Shown: positions 10,013 to 17,999 of the stretch, one piece after another
Layout: every line of letters starts with the position of its first letter
Position numbering within the stretch: position 1 is the stretch's first letter
Program-made: the position numbers and the translations under genes
Assembly: GCF_001494635.1 (NCBI RefSeq)
Contig: NZ_LOJF01000001.1
Coordinates: 124,001 to 188,000 of the forward strand
Source of the DNA: Tractidigestivibacter scatoligenes
Lineage (GTDB): Bacteria > Actinomycetota > Coriobacteriia > Coriobacteriales > Atopobiaceae
Length of the DNA: 64,000 nucleotides
Reading direction: 5' to 3'
Notes under the pieces: model-generated
What the model was told of the DNA's origin: nothing
Database searches by the model: none
Seen by the model: the letters and a program-made list of their open reading frames with translations, nothing else

Positions 10013-11093
10013 CAAACTCCACCACCTTCGAGCGCCCAAGGAGCTCGTCCGAGAAGTATCCGAGGTTAGTGGTGGTGACGACCGTCTGGATGCCGCTCTG
10101 GGCAAACTCGATCACAGACTGGCGACGCGTCTCGTCTAGCTCGGACATCACGTCATCCAGTAGCAGCAGCGGGCGCGAGCCGGTGACGTCTTCCGAGACG
10201 AGCACCTCGGCCATCTTGAGCGCCAGCACGATGGAACGCTGCTGACCCTGTGAGCCAAAGCTGCGGGCATCTCTGCCGTCGATGGCAAAGACCATGTCAT
10301 CGCGGTGAGGCCCCACCGTGGTCTGCTGGCGGCGCAGATCATCCGAGCGCGCCTCCTCAAGGCGTGCAAGGAAGCGCTCGGCCAGCCCCTCGCGCGAGAG
10401 CGCGAGTGGGTCGTCGCAGACGGTGCTCTCGTAGGTGCAGGTGAGCTCCTCGCCGCCGGCAATGCTCCCGTAGACGTCCAGAATCTTCTCGCGCAGGCGC
10501 CCAAAGAGACGCACGCGGGCCTGGAGCAGGGTCGCTCCGCCCACAGCCACGGACGAGTCCCAGGCGCTCAGCAGCGAGAGGTCGGGCCTCTCGTCCTTGA
10601 GCAGGCGGTTTCTCTGCTCGATGGCACGGGTGTAGGCGGCGAGGAGCTTTGAGTAGCCCACGGCCGCCTGGCAGCCAAAGCCATCCAGCTCCACGCGGCG
10701 GAAGGACGCGCCACGCTTCACAAGCGAGAGGTCGTCTGGACAGAAGAGCACGCTCATGAGCGAGGAGGGCATGTCCGCCGCCTGGCAGTGCTTGCCGTTG
10801 CGCGAGAACTGCCTGCGCTGCGGGGTGATGTCGCAGGCAACGTCAACCACGCGCCCGTCGCCCGCAAGCCGCGCGTGAATGCGGGCGCGCTCACAGTCAG
10901 CAAGGATGAGCTGCGACGGCGTGGGGTGCCTAAACGACGCCCCCGCCGTGAGCATCTGCAGCGCCTCGACGGTGTTTGTCTTGCCCACGGCGTTTCTCCC
11001 CACAAGAATCGTGGTCGTGGGCGAGAAGGACACCTCGCGCTCGCGGAAGTTCCTGAACTGCTTGAGCCCCAGGCTCTCTACGAGAAGGCCCAC
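10005..11093 (-). CDS. recF: DNA replication and repair protein RecF
   Basis: SMC-like ABC ATPase of 362 aa that binds gapped DNA and helps load RecA via RecOR. Walker A is GRNAVGKTN near residue 32, the signature region is 'SFGSQGQQRSIVLALK' near 280, and Walker B is 'LLLLDDVMSELDETRR' near 320. The GTG start at 11093 follows the dnaN stop by 1 nt, so the gene is probably translationally coupled to dnaN. Its 3' end overlaps dciA. Confidence 0.96.
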   Translation of the reverse strand: MGLLVESLGLKQFRNFREREVSFSPTTTILVGRNAVGKTNTVEALQMLTAGASFRHPTPSQLILADCERARIHARLAGDGRVVDVACDITPQRRQFSRNGKHCQAADMPSSLMSVLFCPDDLSLVKRGASFRRVELDGFGCQAAVGYSKLLAAYTRAIEQRNRLLKDERPDLSLLSAWDSSVAVGGATLLQARVRLFGRLREKILDVYGSIAGGEELTCTYESTVCDDPLALSREGLAERFLARLEEARSDDLRRQQTTVGPHRDDMVFAIDGRDARSFGSQGQQRSIVLALKMAEVLVSEDVTGSRPLLLLDDVMSELDETRRQSVIEFAQSGIQTVVTTTNLGYFSDELLGRSKVVEFGE

Positions 11094-11094
11094 G

Positions 11095-12192
11095 CTACAT
11101 CCGGACAGGCATCAGCATGTAGAGGTAGTTGATCTTGCCGTTGGTCTTGAAGATGCCAGGCTGCATGTTGCTCTGCAGCTCCAGGACCAGCTCCTTCTTG
11201 TCCGAAATGGCATTCACGCAGTCAAAGACGTAGTGGTAGTTGAGCGCGATGGAGAGACTCTGCCCCTCGACCTCCACGGGCAGAAGCTCGGTGGACTCGC
11301 CCTGGTCGGGCGAGGATGCCGAGAGGCGCATGACCTTGCCGTCAGCGTCGATGTCAAAGCGCACGGAGGCGTTGGAGATGGCCACAACCGAGACGCGCTT
11401 GAGCGCCGCAGAGAAGGCCTCGACGTCAATGTGCACCGAGGTATTGCAACTCGACGGCAGGAGCTGGCGGTAGTCGGGGAAGTTGCCCTCAATCTTGCTC
11501 GAGATGAAGGTCGTGTTGCCAAAGGTGAAGACCACCTGGCTGTCGGTGGTGCCAATGGAGATGCGCTCCTCGAGGTTGGGCATCGAGAGCACGTCGTGGA
11601 AGACGGAGCCGGGCACGATGGTGCGGAACTCGCCCTCGCCCGTCTCGGCAGAGGCATCGCAGACAGCCAGGCGGTAGGAGTCCGTGGCAACAAGGCGGAT
11701 GGTGTTGTTAGCGGCGGTGAGCAGGATTCCTTGCAGGATGGGTCGCGTGGTCTCCTTGGAGGTCACTTTGTAAACCTTGTCGACCATGCCGGAGAGAAGC
11801 TCGCTCGGAAGCTCCGTTGCGTCCTCGAGGGAGTACTCGGGGAACGCCGGCCAGTCGGCGGGGTTAAGGGTGTTCAGACGGAACGAGGACTTCTCGCACG
11901 AGATGGAGATGGTGCGCTCACCGCCGTCGAAGGTTACAGCCGCATCGTCGAGCGTCTTCACGATGCTCGTGAGCATCTTGCCCGAGACCACCGTCTCGCC
12001 GGCCTCCTCCACGTTTGCGGGGATGCGGTGGCGGATTGTGATGGTGAGGTTGTTGGTCTGGAACTCGAGGGTGCCCTCCTCGGCTTTGATGTAGATGCCC
12101 GAGAGCAAGGGAAGGGTTGAGTTGGTCCCCATGCCCTTGGCAACGACTGACAGTGCCTTGAGAAGTGAAGACTGACTTACGGTGAACCTCAT
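11095..12192 (-). CDS. dnaN: DNA polymerase III beta subunit (sliding clamp)
   Basis: Sliding clamp of 365 aa that tethers the replicative polymerase to DNA as a ring dimer. Three repeats of the clamp fold are visible: 'LLSGIYIKAEEG', 'RPILQGILLTAANN' and the C-terminal 'YLYMLMPVRM', which matches the conserved 'MPMRL'-type ending. The start ATG at 12192 has GAGAGGG about 6 nt upstream. It lies downstream of dnaA across a 234-bp gap. Confidence 0.97.
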   Translation of the reverse strand: MRFTVSQSSLLKALSVVAKGMGTNSTLPLLSGIYIKAEEGTLEFQTNNLTITIRHRIPANVEEAGETVVSGKMLTSIVKTLDDAAVTFDGGERTISISCEKSSFRLNTLNPADWPAFPEYSLEDATELPSELLSGMVDKVYKVTSKETTRPILQGILLTAANNTIRLVATDSYRLAVCDASAETGEGEFRTIVPGSVFHDVLSMPNLEERISIGTTDSQVVFTFGNTTFISSKIEGNFPDYRQLLPSSCNTSVHIDVEAFSAALKRVSVVAISNASVRFDIDADGKVMRLSASSPDQGESTELLPVEVEGQSLSIALNYHYVFDCVNAISDKKELVLELQSNMQPGIFKTNGKINYLYMLMPVRM

Positions 12193-12426
12193 GGCTGCCC
12201 TCTCTTATCTATTAGTTCTTTATCTATATATAAAAGCAATAGTAGTAATAAGGTCTGTCTAAAAGTTGAGAACTCACAAACTCGCTGGTAGATGCCATAA
12301 CAAATCTTTTGGTTCGTCTTCTTGAAGCCTGCGATTCTCGACGGTTGAAGGCGTGTCGATAACTCTCTCAACATTGTGCCCCCACTTTTCGAGGGTTTTC
12401 GTACGCCTTTCTCCCATCTTTTTGAC
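12193..12426. other. dnaA-dnaN intergenic region with DnaA-box-like motifs
   Basis: This 234-bp gap is AT-richer than its flanks and includes a run of TA steps (12232-12250). GTTGAGAACT (12265-12274) and TCTCAACA (about 12366-12373) resemble the TT(T/A)TCAACA motifs found near the origin, but imperfectly. No ORF or clear terminator is seen. It may hold the dnaN promoter. Confidence 0.4.
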
Positions 12427-13989
12427 CTACGTGTTCTCGGTGATGTTGTCGCGGATCTGCACCAGGCGGTCGTGGTAGATCTTGTCCTCCTTGCGCTTCT
12501 TGTCCACCACACGGATGCTGTTGAGCATCGTGGCGTGGCTCCTGCCACCAAAGTGCTCGCCAATCTCGGCATAGGTGGCGTCGCAGAGCTCCTTCGAGAG
12601 CCATACGGCGATGTGCCGCGCGTTCATGATGTCCTTGTTGCGCTTCTCGCCCACGAGGTCAGAGTGCGAGATGTCGAAGTACTGCTCGACGGCGCGTTGG
12701 ATCTCCTCGATCTTGTACTGCTTCTCGCCGTTTGGCCACGACTCCTTGGCAAGGCGGTTGATGTCCTCGTGCGAGAGTTCCTCACCGCGCTGCTCGCGGT
12801 GGGTCTCGGCGATGAGGCAGCGCTGGCAGAAGCCCTCAATAACGCGGATGTTGGTGCCCGCACGCTCGGCCATGTAGCGAATGTTGTCCTCGGAGATGGT
12901 GCCCGTGATGGCCAGTCCCACGTGCCCCTCAGCTGCGTCTTCGTGCATGCGCTCGCAGAAGGTGGTGATGAGGCGCAACTTGAGCTCGTAGTTTGGCACT
13001 TGAATCGACGTCGAGAAGCCCGAGTCAAGGCGACTCGTCACACGCTCGTCGAAGGCCGCCTCGGCGCCCAGCTGCGAGGGCGAGCGGTCTGCCGCAAGTA
13101 CGATCTGTTTGCCGGCGCTAGTGAGGTGGTTGAAGGCGTCGAAGAAGAAGTCGATGGTGCCTGCCTTGCCAGCAAGCTTCTGGATGTCATCGATGATAAG
13201 GACGTCGATGTCGTAATAGTGGTCGCGCAGGATGTCCGGCGCCGACCTCTCGCGGTGTGACATGGCCGTGGTGTAGTCGGTGATGAAGGACGAGCCATCC
13301 TTGTATACGCAGACGCGCGTGGGGTCGTTTGCCGAGATGTAGTTCTGGATGGCACGAAGGAGGTGCGTCTTTCCCAGTCCGCTCTTGCCATAGATGAAGA
13401 GAGGGTTGTAGGTGCGGTTCTCGCCGTTTGCCACCTGGAGTGCTGCCTGGTAGGCGAATGTGTTCTCGTCGCCCACGACAAATCGGTCGAAGGTGAGCTT
13501 GGAGTCCATCTCGGAGATATCGTCCACCAGGGGATTTGCCGCGCGCCGCTCGTGGCCTGCGGCCTCGCGCGCGGCGTTCTCGTCAAGCCACGCATCCTCG
13601 GGGTTTCGCTGCAGCGGCGCGGGTGCCGGCGCTGGGGTTGGCGCTGCCGTCTGCGGCGATGGCGCCATCCATCTACGTGCCTCCTCGGGCGTCACTGCCG
13701 AGTTTGGGGCGAGAGGGGCTGCGTCTGGGTCTTGTACAAACGAGATGTCGAGTGTGGTTGGCTCGAAGGCTGCCTCGGTGAGGCACTCGTTGATGACATC
13801 AAGGTTCTTCGAGAGGCGGTTCTTCACCGTACGGCTGTGTGTCTCTACGTGGAGCACGCCGGCATCAAGCGATGTTGGGGCACAGCTGCGCAGCATGGCC
13901 ATGACCGAGCCGGGCAGGTGACGCTTGCTCACCAGGTCGAACATGTCCTGCCACAGTGCCTCGGTGTCTGAGTCGATCTCTGGTTCCAT
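12427..13989 (-). CDS. dnaA: chromosomal replication initiator DnaA, divergent recognition helix
   Basis: AAA+ initiator of 520 aa. It has an N-terminal DnaB-interaction domain (1-85), a Pro/Ala-rich linker (about 95-160), an AAA+ core with Walker A GKSGLGKT at 201-208 and Walker B LIIDDIQ at 264-270, and a C-terminal domain IV. The domain IV signature normally reads GGRDHTTVLHA; here it is GGRSHATMLNS (481-491), so the base-contacting Asp and first Thr are changed. The usual ARPRQ is MNARH (455-459). The ATP site looks intact, so the protein should be functional but with altered box recognition. The nearby motifs TTTTCAACA fit this. Confidence 0.96.
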   Translation of the reverse strand: MEPEIDSDTEALWQDMFDLVSKRHLPGSVMAMLRSCAPTSLDAGVLHVETHSRTVKNRLSKNLDVINECLTEAAFEPTTLDISFVQDPDAAPLAPNSAVTPEEARRWMAPSPQTAAPTPAPAPAPLQRNPEDAWLDENAAREAAGHERRAANPLVDDISEMDSKLTFDRFVVGDENTFAYQAALQVANGENRTYNPLFIYGKSGLGKTHLLRAIQNYISANDPTRVCVYKDGSSFITDYTTAMSHRERSAPDILRDHYYDIDVLIIDDIQKLAGKAGTIDFFFDAFNHLTSAGKQIVLAADRSPSQLGAEAAFDERVTSRLDSGFSTSIQVPNYELKLRLITTFCERMHEDAAEGHVGLAITGTISEDNIRYMAERAGTNIRVIEGFCQRCLIAETHREQRGEELSHEDINRLAKESWPNGEKQYKIEEIQRAVEQYFDISHSDLVGEKRNKDIMNARHIAVWLSKELCDATYAEIGEHFGGRSHATMLNSIRVVDKKRKEDKIYHDRLVQIRDNITENT

Positions 13990-14032
13990 GTCTGTGTGTC
14001 CCTCTCGGCTTTCATGGGTGCATACGGTACCT

Positions 14033-14050
14033 GTCTCTCGTGCGAGAGAC
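14033..14050. promoter_or_regulatory. perfect 8-bp-arm palindrome at the dnaA transcription start
   Basis: GTCTCTCG-TG-CGAGAGAC lies 2 bp downstream of the dnaA -10 box and 43 bp before the ATG, spanning the expected start point. It could be an operator or a 5'-UTR hairpin. Confidence 0.5.
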
Positions 14051-14051
14051 C

Positions 14052-14057
14052 ATTATA
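14052..14057 (-). promoter_or_regulatory. dnaA promoter -10 box
   Basis: Read on the minus strand this is TATAAT. A DnaA-box-like TTTTCAACA (14065-14073) sits in the spacer just upstream, which would allow autorepression. The -35 is poor (around GGTAGA). Confidence 0.55.
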
Positions 14058-14064
14058 AGGAAAT

Positions 14065-14147
14065 TGTTGAAAACTCTACCCTATGAACTCTATGAGAGTC
14101 GAGAACCACGAGAAATGTTGAAAACTTTGTCTTAGGACTGTTGAGAA
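14065..14147. other. left cluster of putative DnaA boxes (oriC part 1)
   Basis: Three same-orientation motifs lie at 14065-14073 (TGTTGAAAA), 14116-14124 (TGTTGAAAA) and 14139-14147 (TGTTGAGAA). Read on the other strand they are TTTTCAACA, TTTTCAACA and TTCTCAACA. They resemble the classical TTATCCACA with C-to-A at position 6. They lie between dnaA and the GHKL gene. Confidence 0.55.
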
Positions 14148-14154
14148 GGACTTT

Positions 14155-15255
14155 CTACACGAAGTTCTGCCCCAGCTGTGTGAGGTAGTACTTCTGACCC
14201 ACCTTCTTGAGAATGCCCATCTGTACCAGGTTGGCAAGCTCGCGCGACCACGTGGGAGCCGACTTGCCGTAGGCCCTCACGAGTTCCGTGGGCCCAACCA
14301 TCTCGTGTGCCGAGAGATACTCGAGTATTGCCTGCGAGCGGTCCGAGAGGTTGATGCGACCAAGCTCGGCCGTCCACGCTGGTGGCTGCTGTTCGGGCGC
14401 GGGCGTAGGCACCGGCGTCGAGAATGGAGTTGTGGCCGGTGCTGGCGCTGGGGCCTGCTGCTGGTAGCTTGGCTGTGGATAGCCCTGCTGCGAGTAGAAG
14501 CCCTGCTGGACCTGCGGTTGCGCTGGCTGGTAGTACTGTTGATAACCTGGCATGTAGGTCTGTGTGTAGACTCCTGGCATCTGCTGGGTGGGATATGGAC
14601 TCTGCCCATAGGGCTGTGGCATCTGTGGCATTGCTCCCGCAGGCTTGCCTGGTGCCGCGCACCTCTCGGCGTCCTCCTTTGGCCTGGTAGAGATTGTGAC
14701 GACCGTCCCCCCGGAGATGTTGTCCTCTATGGTGAGGCTACCGCCCTTGTCGGTCATGTACTGCTGCACGTACGGAAGACCAGACCCCACGCCGCGGATA
14801 TAGTGCTTCATCTCCTCGGTTGCGGAGGTCGTGCCGTACTCCATGGCCAGGTCCTTCTCCTGTATACCAGGTCCTTGGTCAGAGAAGCGCAGTGTGTTGC
14901 CCTCGTCGAGGATCGTGATGGTGGGCGCGATGAAGTAGGCGTGGATGAAGTTCTCGACAATCTCGCGAATCACGGTGAAGGGAATGGTGCTTCCCTGCTC
15001 GTGTGCCAAGCGGTTGACGGTTGCGGTGATCTCCTCGAGGTAGCTGCGAATGTCCGTGGGCTCGATGACCACCACTCGTGGCGCGGCCGCCGCGTCGTCG
15101 TAGATGGCGATACGGGCGGGATAGCGCACAGCTCCAAGCTCGCCTTGGGAGGCGTTGCTGCCGCCTTCGCCCTGGGAACTCTCTGTGGACTTCTCGTCTC
15201 CCTTGCCCGCATCTTGGGGCGTGTTGTCGACGAACGGATAGAACGCGTGGTCCAT
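14155..15255 (-). CDS. origin-embedded GHKL ATPase with Pro/Gln/Tyr-rich linker and winged helix
   Basis: A 366-aa protein I cannot assign to a named gene. Residues 90-190 form a histidine-kinase-type GHKL ATP-binding fold: N-box REIVENFIHAY (97-107), G1 FSDQGPGI (124-131), G2 RGVGSGLPYVQQY (154-166), and closing 'GGTVVTISTRP'. There is no His-phosphotransfer domain, which recalls anti-sigma-factor kinases. Residues about 208-295 are a low-complexity, prion-like tract rich in Pro, Gln and Tyr. Residues 300-366 look like a winged helix-turn-helix ('RSQAILEYLSAHEMVGPTELVRAYG', 'LVQMGILKKVGQKYYLT'; given in parts, not contiguous). It sits divergent from rpmH and upstream of dnaA, between two clusters of DnaA-box-like motifs. 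A DNA-binding, ATP-controlled role at the origin is inference. Confidence 0.75.
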   Translation of the reverse strand: MDHAFYPFVDNTPQDAGKGDEKSTESSQGEGGSNASQGELGAVRYPARIAIYDDAAAAPRVVVIEPTDIRSYLEEITATVNRLAHEQGSTIPFTVIREIVENFIHAYFIAPTITILDEGNTLRFSDQGPGIQEKDLAMEYGTTSATEEMKHYIRGVGSGLPYVQQYMTDKGGSLTIEDNISGGTVVTISTRPKEDAERCAAPGKPAGAMPQMPQPYGQSPYPTQQMPGVYTQTYMPGYQQYYQPAQPQVQQGFYSQQGYPQPSYQQQAPAPAPATTPFSTPVPTPAPEQQPPAWTAELGRINLSDRSQAILEYLSAHEMVGPTELVRAYGKSAPTWSRELANLVQMGILKKVGQKYYLTQLGQNFV

Positions 15256-15569
15256 CCCGCTTTACCTCTTGATTCTTTTCACCAGCTCTGACTTTTCAAC
15301 CTCGTTTGAACCTTGGATGAAAACTTTCACTCGGATTTCTATGTGAACGAAAGTTTTCAACAAAGGATGAAACATGGTTGATAACTGGGACTCAACGTAA
15401 AATACCGGCTGGAAAATCATAGCATCAGGAAGAAAGTTGTCAGTAGGTTGGTATGGTCTTTTCGTCTCATGGAAGATTTCTTGCAAAGCTTTTCTACTGG
15501 GGAGTGGCTGGCGCCAAGCCTTACCATGAGACAACCCACTGAGAATCCGTGCAGTTATTCTGCATTAAA
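15256..15569. other. probable oriC core, right cluster of putative DnaA boxes
   Basis: This gene-free region is AT-richer than its surroundings. It contains TTTTCAACC (15293-15301), TTTTCAACA (15354-15362), the inverted GGTTGATAA (15376-15384), and related GATGAAAACT and ACTCAAC fragments. The rpmH and GHKL genes diverge from it, and gene orientation and origin gene content switch here. No canonical TTATCCACA is present. I infer this is the right half of oriC. Confidence 0.55.
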
Positions 15570-15599
15570 TTGACATCTTGACGGAGAGACCCTTACAAT
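15570..15599 (+). promoter_or_regulatory. rpmH promoter
   Basis: TTGACA at 15570-15575 and TACAAT at 15594-15599 are separated by 18 bp, giving a strong housekeeping promoter about 50 bp before the rpmH start. Confidence 0.8.
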
Positions 15600-15648
15600 C
15601 TTTGGGCTTAGTGCTCAAGACATTAGACCCGTATGGGAGGAATACATC

Positions 15649-15783
15649 ATGAAGCGTACGTATCAGCCCAACAAGCGTAAGCGCGCCAAGACCCACGGCT
15701 TCCGCGCCCGTATGGCCACTAAGGGCGGTCGCAAGGTTCTCGCACGTCGTCGTGCCAAGGGCCGCAAGCAGCTCACCGTCTAA
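15649..15783 (+). CDS. rpmH: 50S ribosomal protein L34
   Basis: A 44-aa highly basic protein with the full L34 pattern ([19 protein letters not shown], then [11 protein letters not shown] and a basic tail). GGGAGG at 15635-15640 is the ribosome site. It is the first gene of the rightward rpmH-rnpA-yidD-yidC-jag-rsmG block. Confidence 0.98.
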   Translation: MKRTYQPNKRKRAKTHGFRARMATKGGRKVLARRRAKGRKQLTV

Positions 15784-15792
15784 CACAGCATC

Positions 15793-16122
15793 ATGGAGAC
15801 CATCAAATCGCGTGCCGAATTTGAGAGGGTCTTCTCGCGCGGGAAGCGCTACAACGACGCATTACTGCGCATTCGAGTGGTGCCAACGAGCGAAGGCGAC
15901 CTGCCGAAGGTCGCCTTCGTTGCGCCAAAAAGGCTTGGAAACGCCGTCTACAGAAATAGGTGCAAGCGCGTCCTGCGAGAGGCAGCACGCGCTTGTTCGC
16001 TACCGCGTGACGGCTACGACGTAATCCTCTTCTCGACCGACAAGACCCATGACAGCTCTCCCGAGCGCGTGGCGACGTCCCTTGAGAGGTTGCTCGAGAG
16101 GGCCGGTGTGGTGTGTGGCTGA
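15793..16122 (+). CDS. rnpA: ribonuclease P protein component
   Basis: Basic 109-aa protein that binds RNase P RNA and aids tRNA 5' maturation. The N-terminal '[14 protein letters not shown]' and the central RNR-like motif '[16 protein letters not shown]' (residues 50-66) are diagnostic. It starts 9 nt after the rpmH stop and overlaps yidD at its 3' end. Confidence 0.97.
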   Translation: METIKSRAEFERVFSRGKRYNDALLRIRVVPTSEGDLPKVAFVAPKRLGNAVYRNRCKRVLREAARACSLPRDGYDVILFSTDKTHDSSPERVATSLERLLERAGVVCG

Positions 16123-16351
16123 ATCCAAGGGGGAGTCTGCGCTTTCGCGCGCGGCTACGAGGGCCATTAGGTTCTATCAGCGTCGCATCTCACCCTTGTT
16201 CCTTCCACACTGCATCTATACGCCCACCTGCTCGGAGTACGCTCGACAGGCTATAGCCAAGTACGGTCTGGCGAAGGGCGGGTGGCTTGCCGTGAAGCGC
16301 ATCTTGCGGTGTCATCCCTTCCACGCCGGTGGATACGACCTCGTTCCCTAA
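16115..16351 (+). CDS. yidD: membrane protein insertion efficiency factor YidD
   Basis: A small protein of 78 aa thought to help YidC/Sec-dependent membrane protein insertion. The family motif is clear: '[12 protein letters not shown]', '[13 protein letters not shown]', '[22 protein letters not shown]'. I chose GTG at 16115, which overlaps the rnpA stop in GTGGCTGA; GTG at 16106 is an alternative. The tandem rnpA-yidD-yidC order is conserved. Confidence 0.93.
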   Translation: MAESKGESALSRAATRAIRFYQRRISPLFLPHCIYTPTCSEYARQAIAKYGLAKGGWLAVKRILRCHPFHAGGYDLVP

Positions 16352-16378
16352 TCGTCTGGGGACACACACGGAGGAACC

Positions 16379-17143
16379 ATGTGGGATTGGATTATTGACT
16401 TTCTCGCCGGCGTGCTCGCGGGCATTGAGGGATTCTGCGGGGACTGGGGCCTCGCAATTATCATCCTCACCGTCATCATCCGCGTGCTCATCATGCCTTT
16501 GATGAACAAGCAGGTTGAGTCTTCCGCACGCATGCAGGCTGCACAGCCCAAGATCATGGAGCTGCAGGCCAAGTATGCCGACGATCCCGAGCGCCAGGCC
16601 CAGGAGATGCAGAAGCTCTACTCTGACATTCACTTCAACCCTGTTATGGGTTGTCTGCCAGTGCTGCTCCAGATGCCCGTCTTCTTTGCACTGTTCACGG
16701 TGGCTCGCGATCGCATCCCCTCTGATGCAAGCTTCTACGGCATCATCCCCTCGCTTGCTGGCTCTGCAGGTGGCATGATCAGCTCCGACGGATGGGGTCC
16801 TGCTGCTATCTACATCTTCTTCGTAATTCTCTTTGGCGTCCTCACGTTCCTTCAGATGGCCATCAACTCTGGTCAGGTCTCTGAGGACCAGCGCAAGCAG
16901 CAGCTTGGCATGGGCGCCGTCATGGCCGTGATGATGGCGTGGTTTGGTTGGAGCATCCCCGCTGGCGTTGTCCTCTACTACAACGCTTCTGCGCTGTGGG
17001 GCATCGTGCAGCAGTACTTCGTGACGCGCAAGGTCATGGAGAAGGCCAAGGCTGAGGCAGAGCAGAGCATGCAGGGCCAGTCCTCCGTCACCGTTGATGT
17101 GGTGCGCAAGGAGAAGAAGCCCCGGCCTCATAAGAAGAGCTAG
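16379..17143 (+). CDS. yidC: membrane protein insertase YidC (Oxa1 family)
   Basis: Polytopic insertase of 254 aa, the short Gram-positive/actinobacterial form without a large extracytoplasmic domain. Helices are visible at about 5-25, 27-45, 95-115, 135-155 and 175-205. The hydrophilic-groove Arg is in 'VIIRVLIMPLMNKQ', followed by the amphipathic coiled region rich in Gln/Glu and 'FNPVMGCLPVLLQMPVFFALF'. The C-tail is basic (KEKKPRPHKK), as expected for ribosome contact. It lies 27 bp downstream of yidD. Confidence 0.96.
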   Translation: MWDWIIDFLAGVLAGIEGFCGDWGLAIIILTVIIRVLIMPLMNKQVESSARMQAAQPKIMELQAKYADDPERQAQEMQKLYSDIHFNPVMGCLPVLLQMPVFFALFTVARDRIPSDASFYGIIPSLAGSAGGMISSDGWGPAAIYIFFVILFGVLTFLQMAINSGQVSEDQRKQQLGMGAVMAVMMAWFGWSIPAGVVLYYNASALWGIVQQYFVTRKVMEKAKAEAEQSMQGQSSVTVDVVRKEKKPRPHKKS

Positions 17144-17246
17144 AGGTTAAGCGCTAAATACTTATTCATTTCGCCGATACGCCTGTTAATATACGGGATA
17201 ACTAATATCTAATGAAATTTATACCTACCTGTTTAGGAGGTTTGTG

Positions 17247-17849
17247 ATGGAGGAAGGAATCCTCGACGAGGTTGTCGAGTCTGAGGAGGTTGTATCGGCT
17301 GATGCCGATGTACAGGACTCCTCTGTTGATGAGTTCGCGCAGATTCGTGAGCACTATGAGTCTGGCGTTGCTCTGACTGATGACGAGACCGACCGCATTG
17401 CCGATGTTGCCGTTGAGTACCTGCGCGGCATTCTCAATCTCTTTGGTGAGACGCACTCCTCCATTGACGAGTACGATGGCGATGAGGGTGAGCTCATTCT
17501 TGATGTGAGCGGTGGAGACCTTGCCGTCCTCATTGGCCGCCACGGTCGCACGCTGGAGGCTCTGCAAACGGTTATCTCCACGCTCGTGAGCAGTCGTCTC
17601 AAGTTCTACTATCCCATTGTTGTTGACATTGAGAGCTACCGCAGCCGGGCCAAGAATAAGATCGAGCAGATGGCTATCAACGCTGCTTCTCGTGCCAAGA
17701 GCCATGGCTCCAGCGTCAAGCTTGCTCCTATGAATGCGTACGACCGTCGTTTGGTTCACCTTGCACTGCGTGATGATCCCGAGGTCACTACACACTCTGA
17801 GGGTGACGACCCTGACAGGTACGTCGTGGTAACGCCGGTTAAGCTGTAG
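17247..17849 (+). CDS. khpB: RNA-binding protein KhpB/Jag (KH + R3H)
   Basis: A 200-aa protein with an acidic N-terminus, a KH domain at about 85-145 ('VLIGRHGRTLEALQTVIS'), and an R3H domain near the end ('MNAYDRRLVHLALRDDPEVTTHSEGDDP'; discontinuous excerpt). The family binds RNA and influences cell-wall synthesis and division in Firmicutes. I preferred ATG at 17247 over the adjacent GTG at 17244, since AGGAGG at 17235-17240 is then spaced 6 nt. An AT-rich 100-bp gap after yidC may carry its own promoter. Confidence 0.92.
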   Translation: MEEGILDEVVESEEVVSADADVQDSSVDEFAQIREHYESGVALTDDETDRIADVAVEYLRGILNLFGETHSSIDEYDGDEGELILDVSGGDLAVLIGRHGRTLEALQTVISTLVSSRLKFYYPIVVDIESYRSRAKNKIEQMAINAASRAKSHGSSVKLAPMNAYDRRLVHLALRDDPEVTTHSEGDDPDRYVVVTPVKL

Positions 17850-17884
17850 TCCATCTCTTATTGGTTCTACATGCGCTACAGTTT

Positions 17885-17917
17885 GGGAGGGTGAGATAGT
17901 CACCCTCCCTTTTTTTT
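17885..17917 (+). terminator. rho-independent terminator after khpB
   Basis: GGGAGGGTGA-GATAG-TCACCCTCCC followed by eight Ts, a textbook terminator. It separates khpB from rsmG. Confidence 0.95.
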
Positions 17918-17999
17918 CTTGCCAAAATCTTTTGACTCAAGAGTTTTTGGCAGTATGTAAAACTCTATGGAATCGTATGTCTTGCTATAAGGAGTGAAG

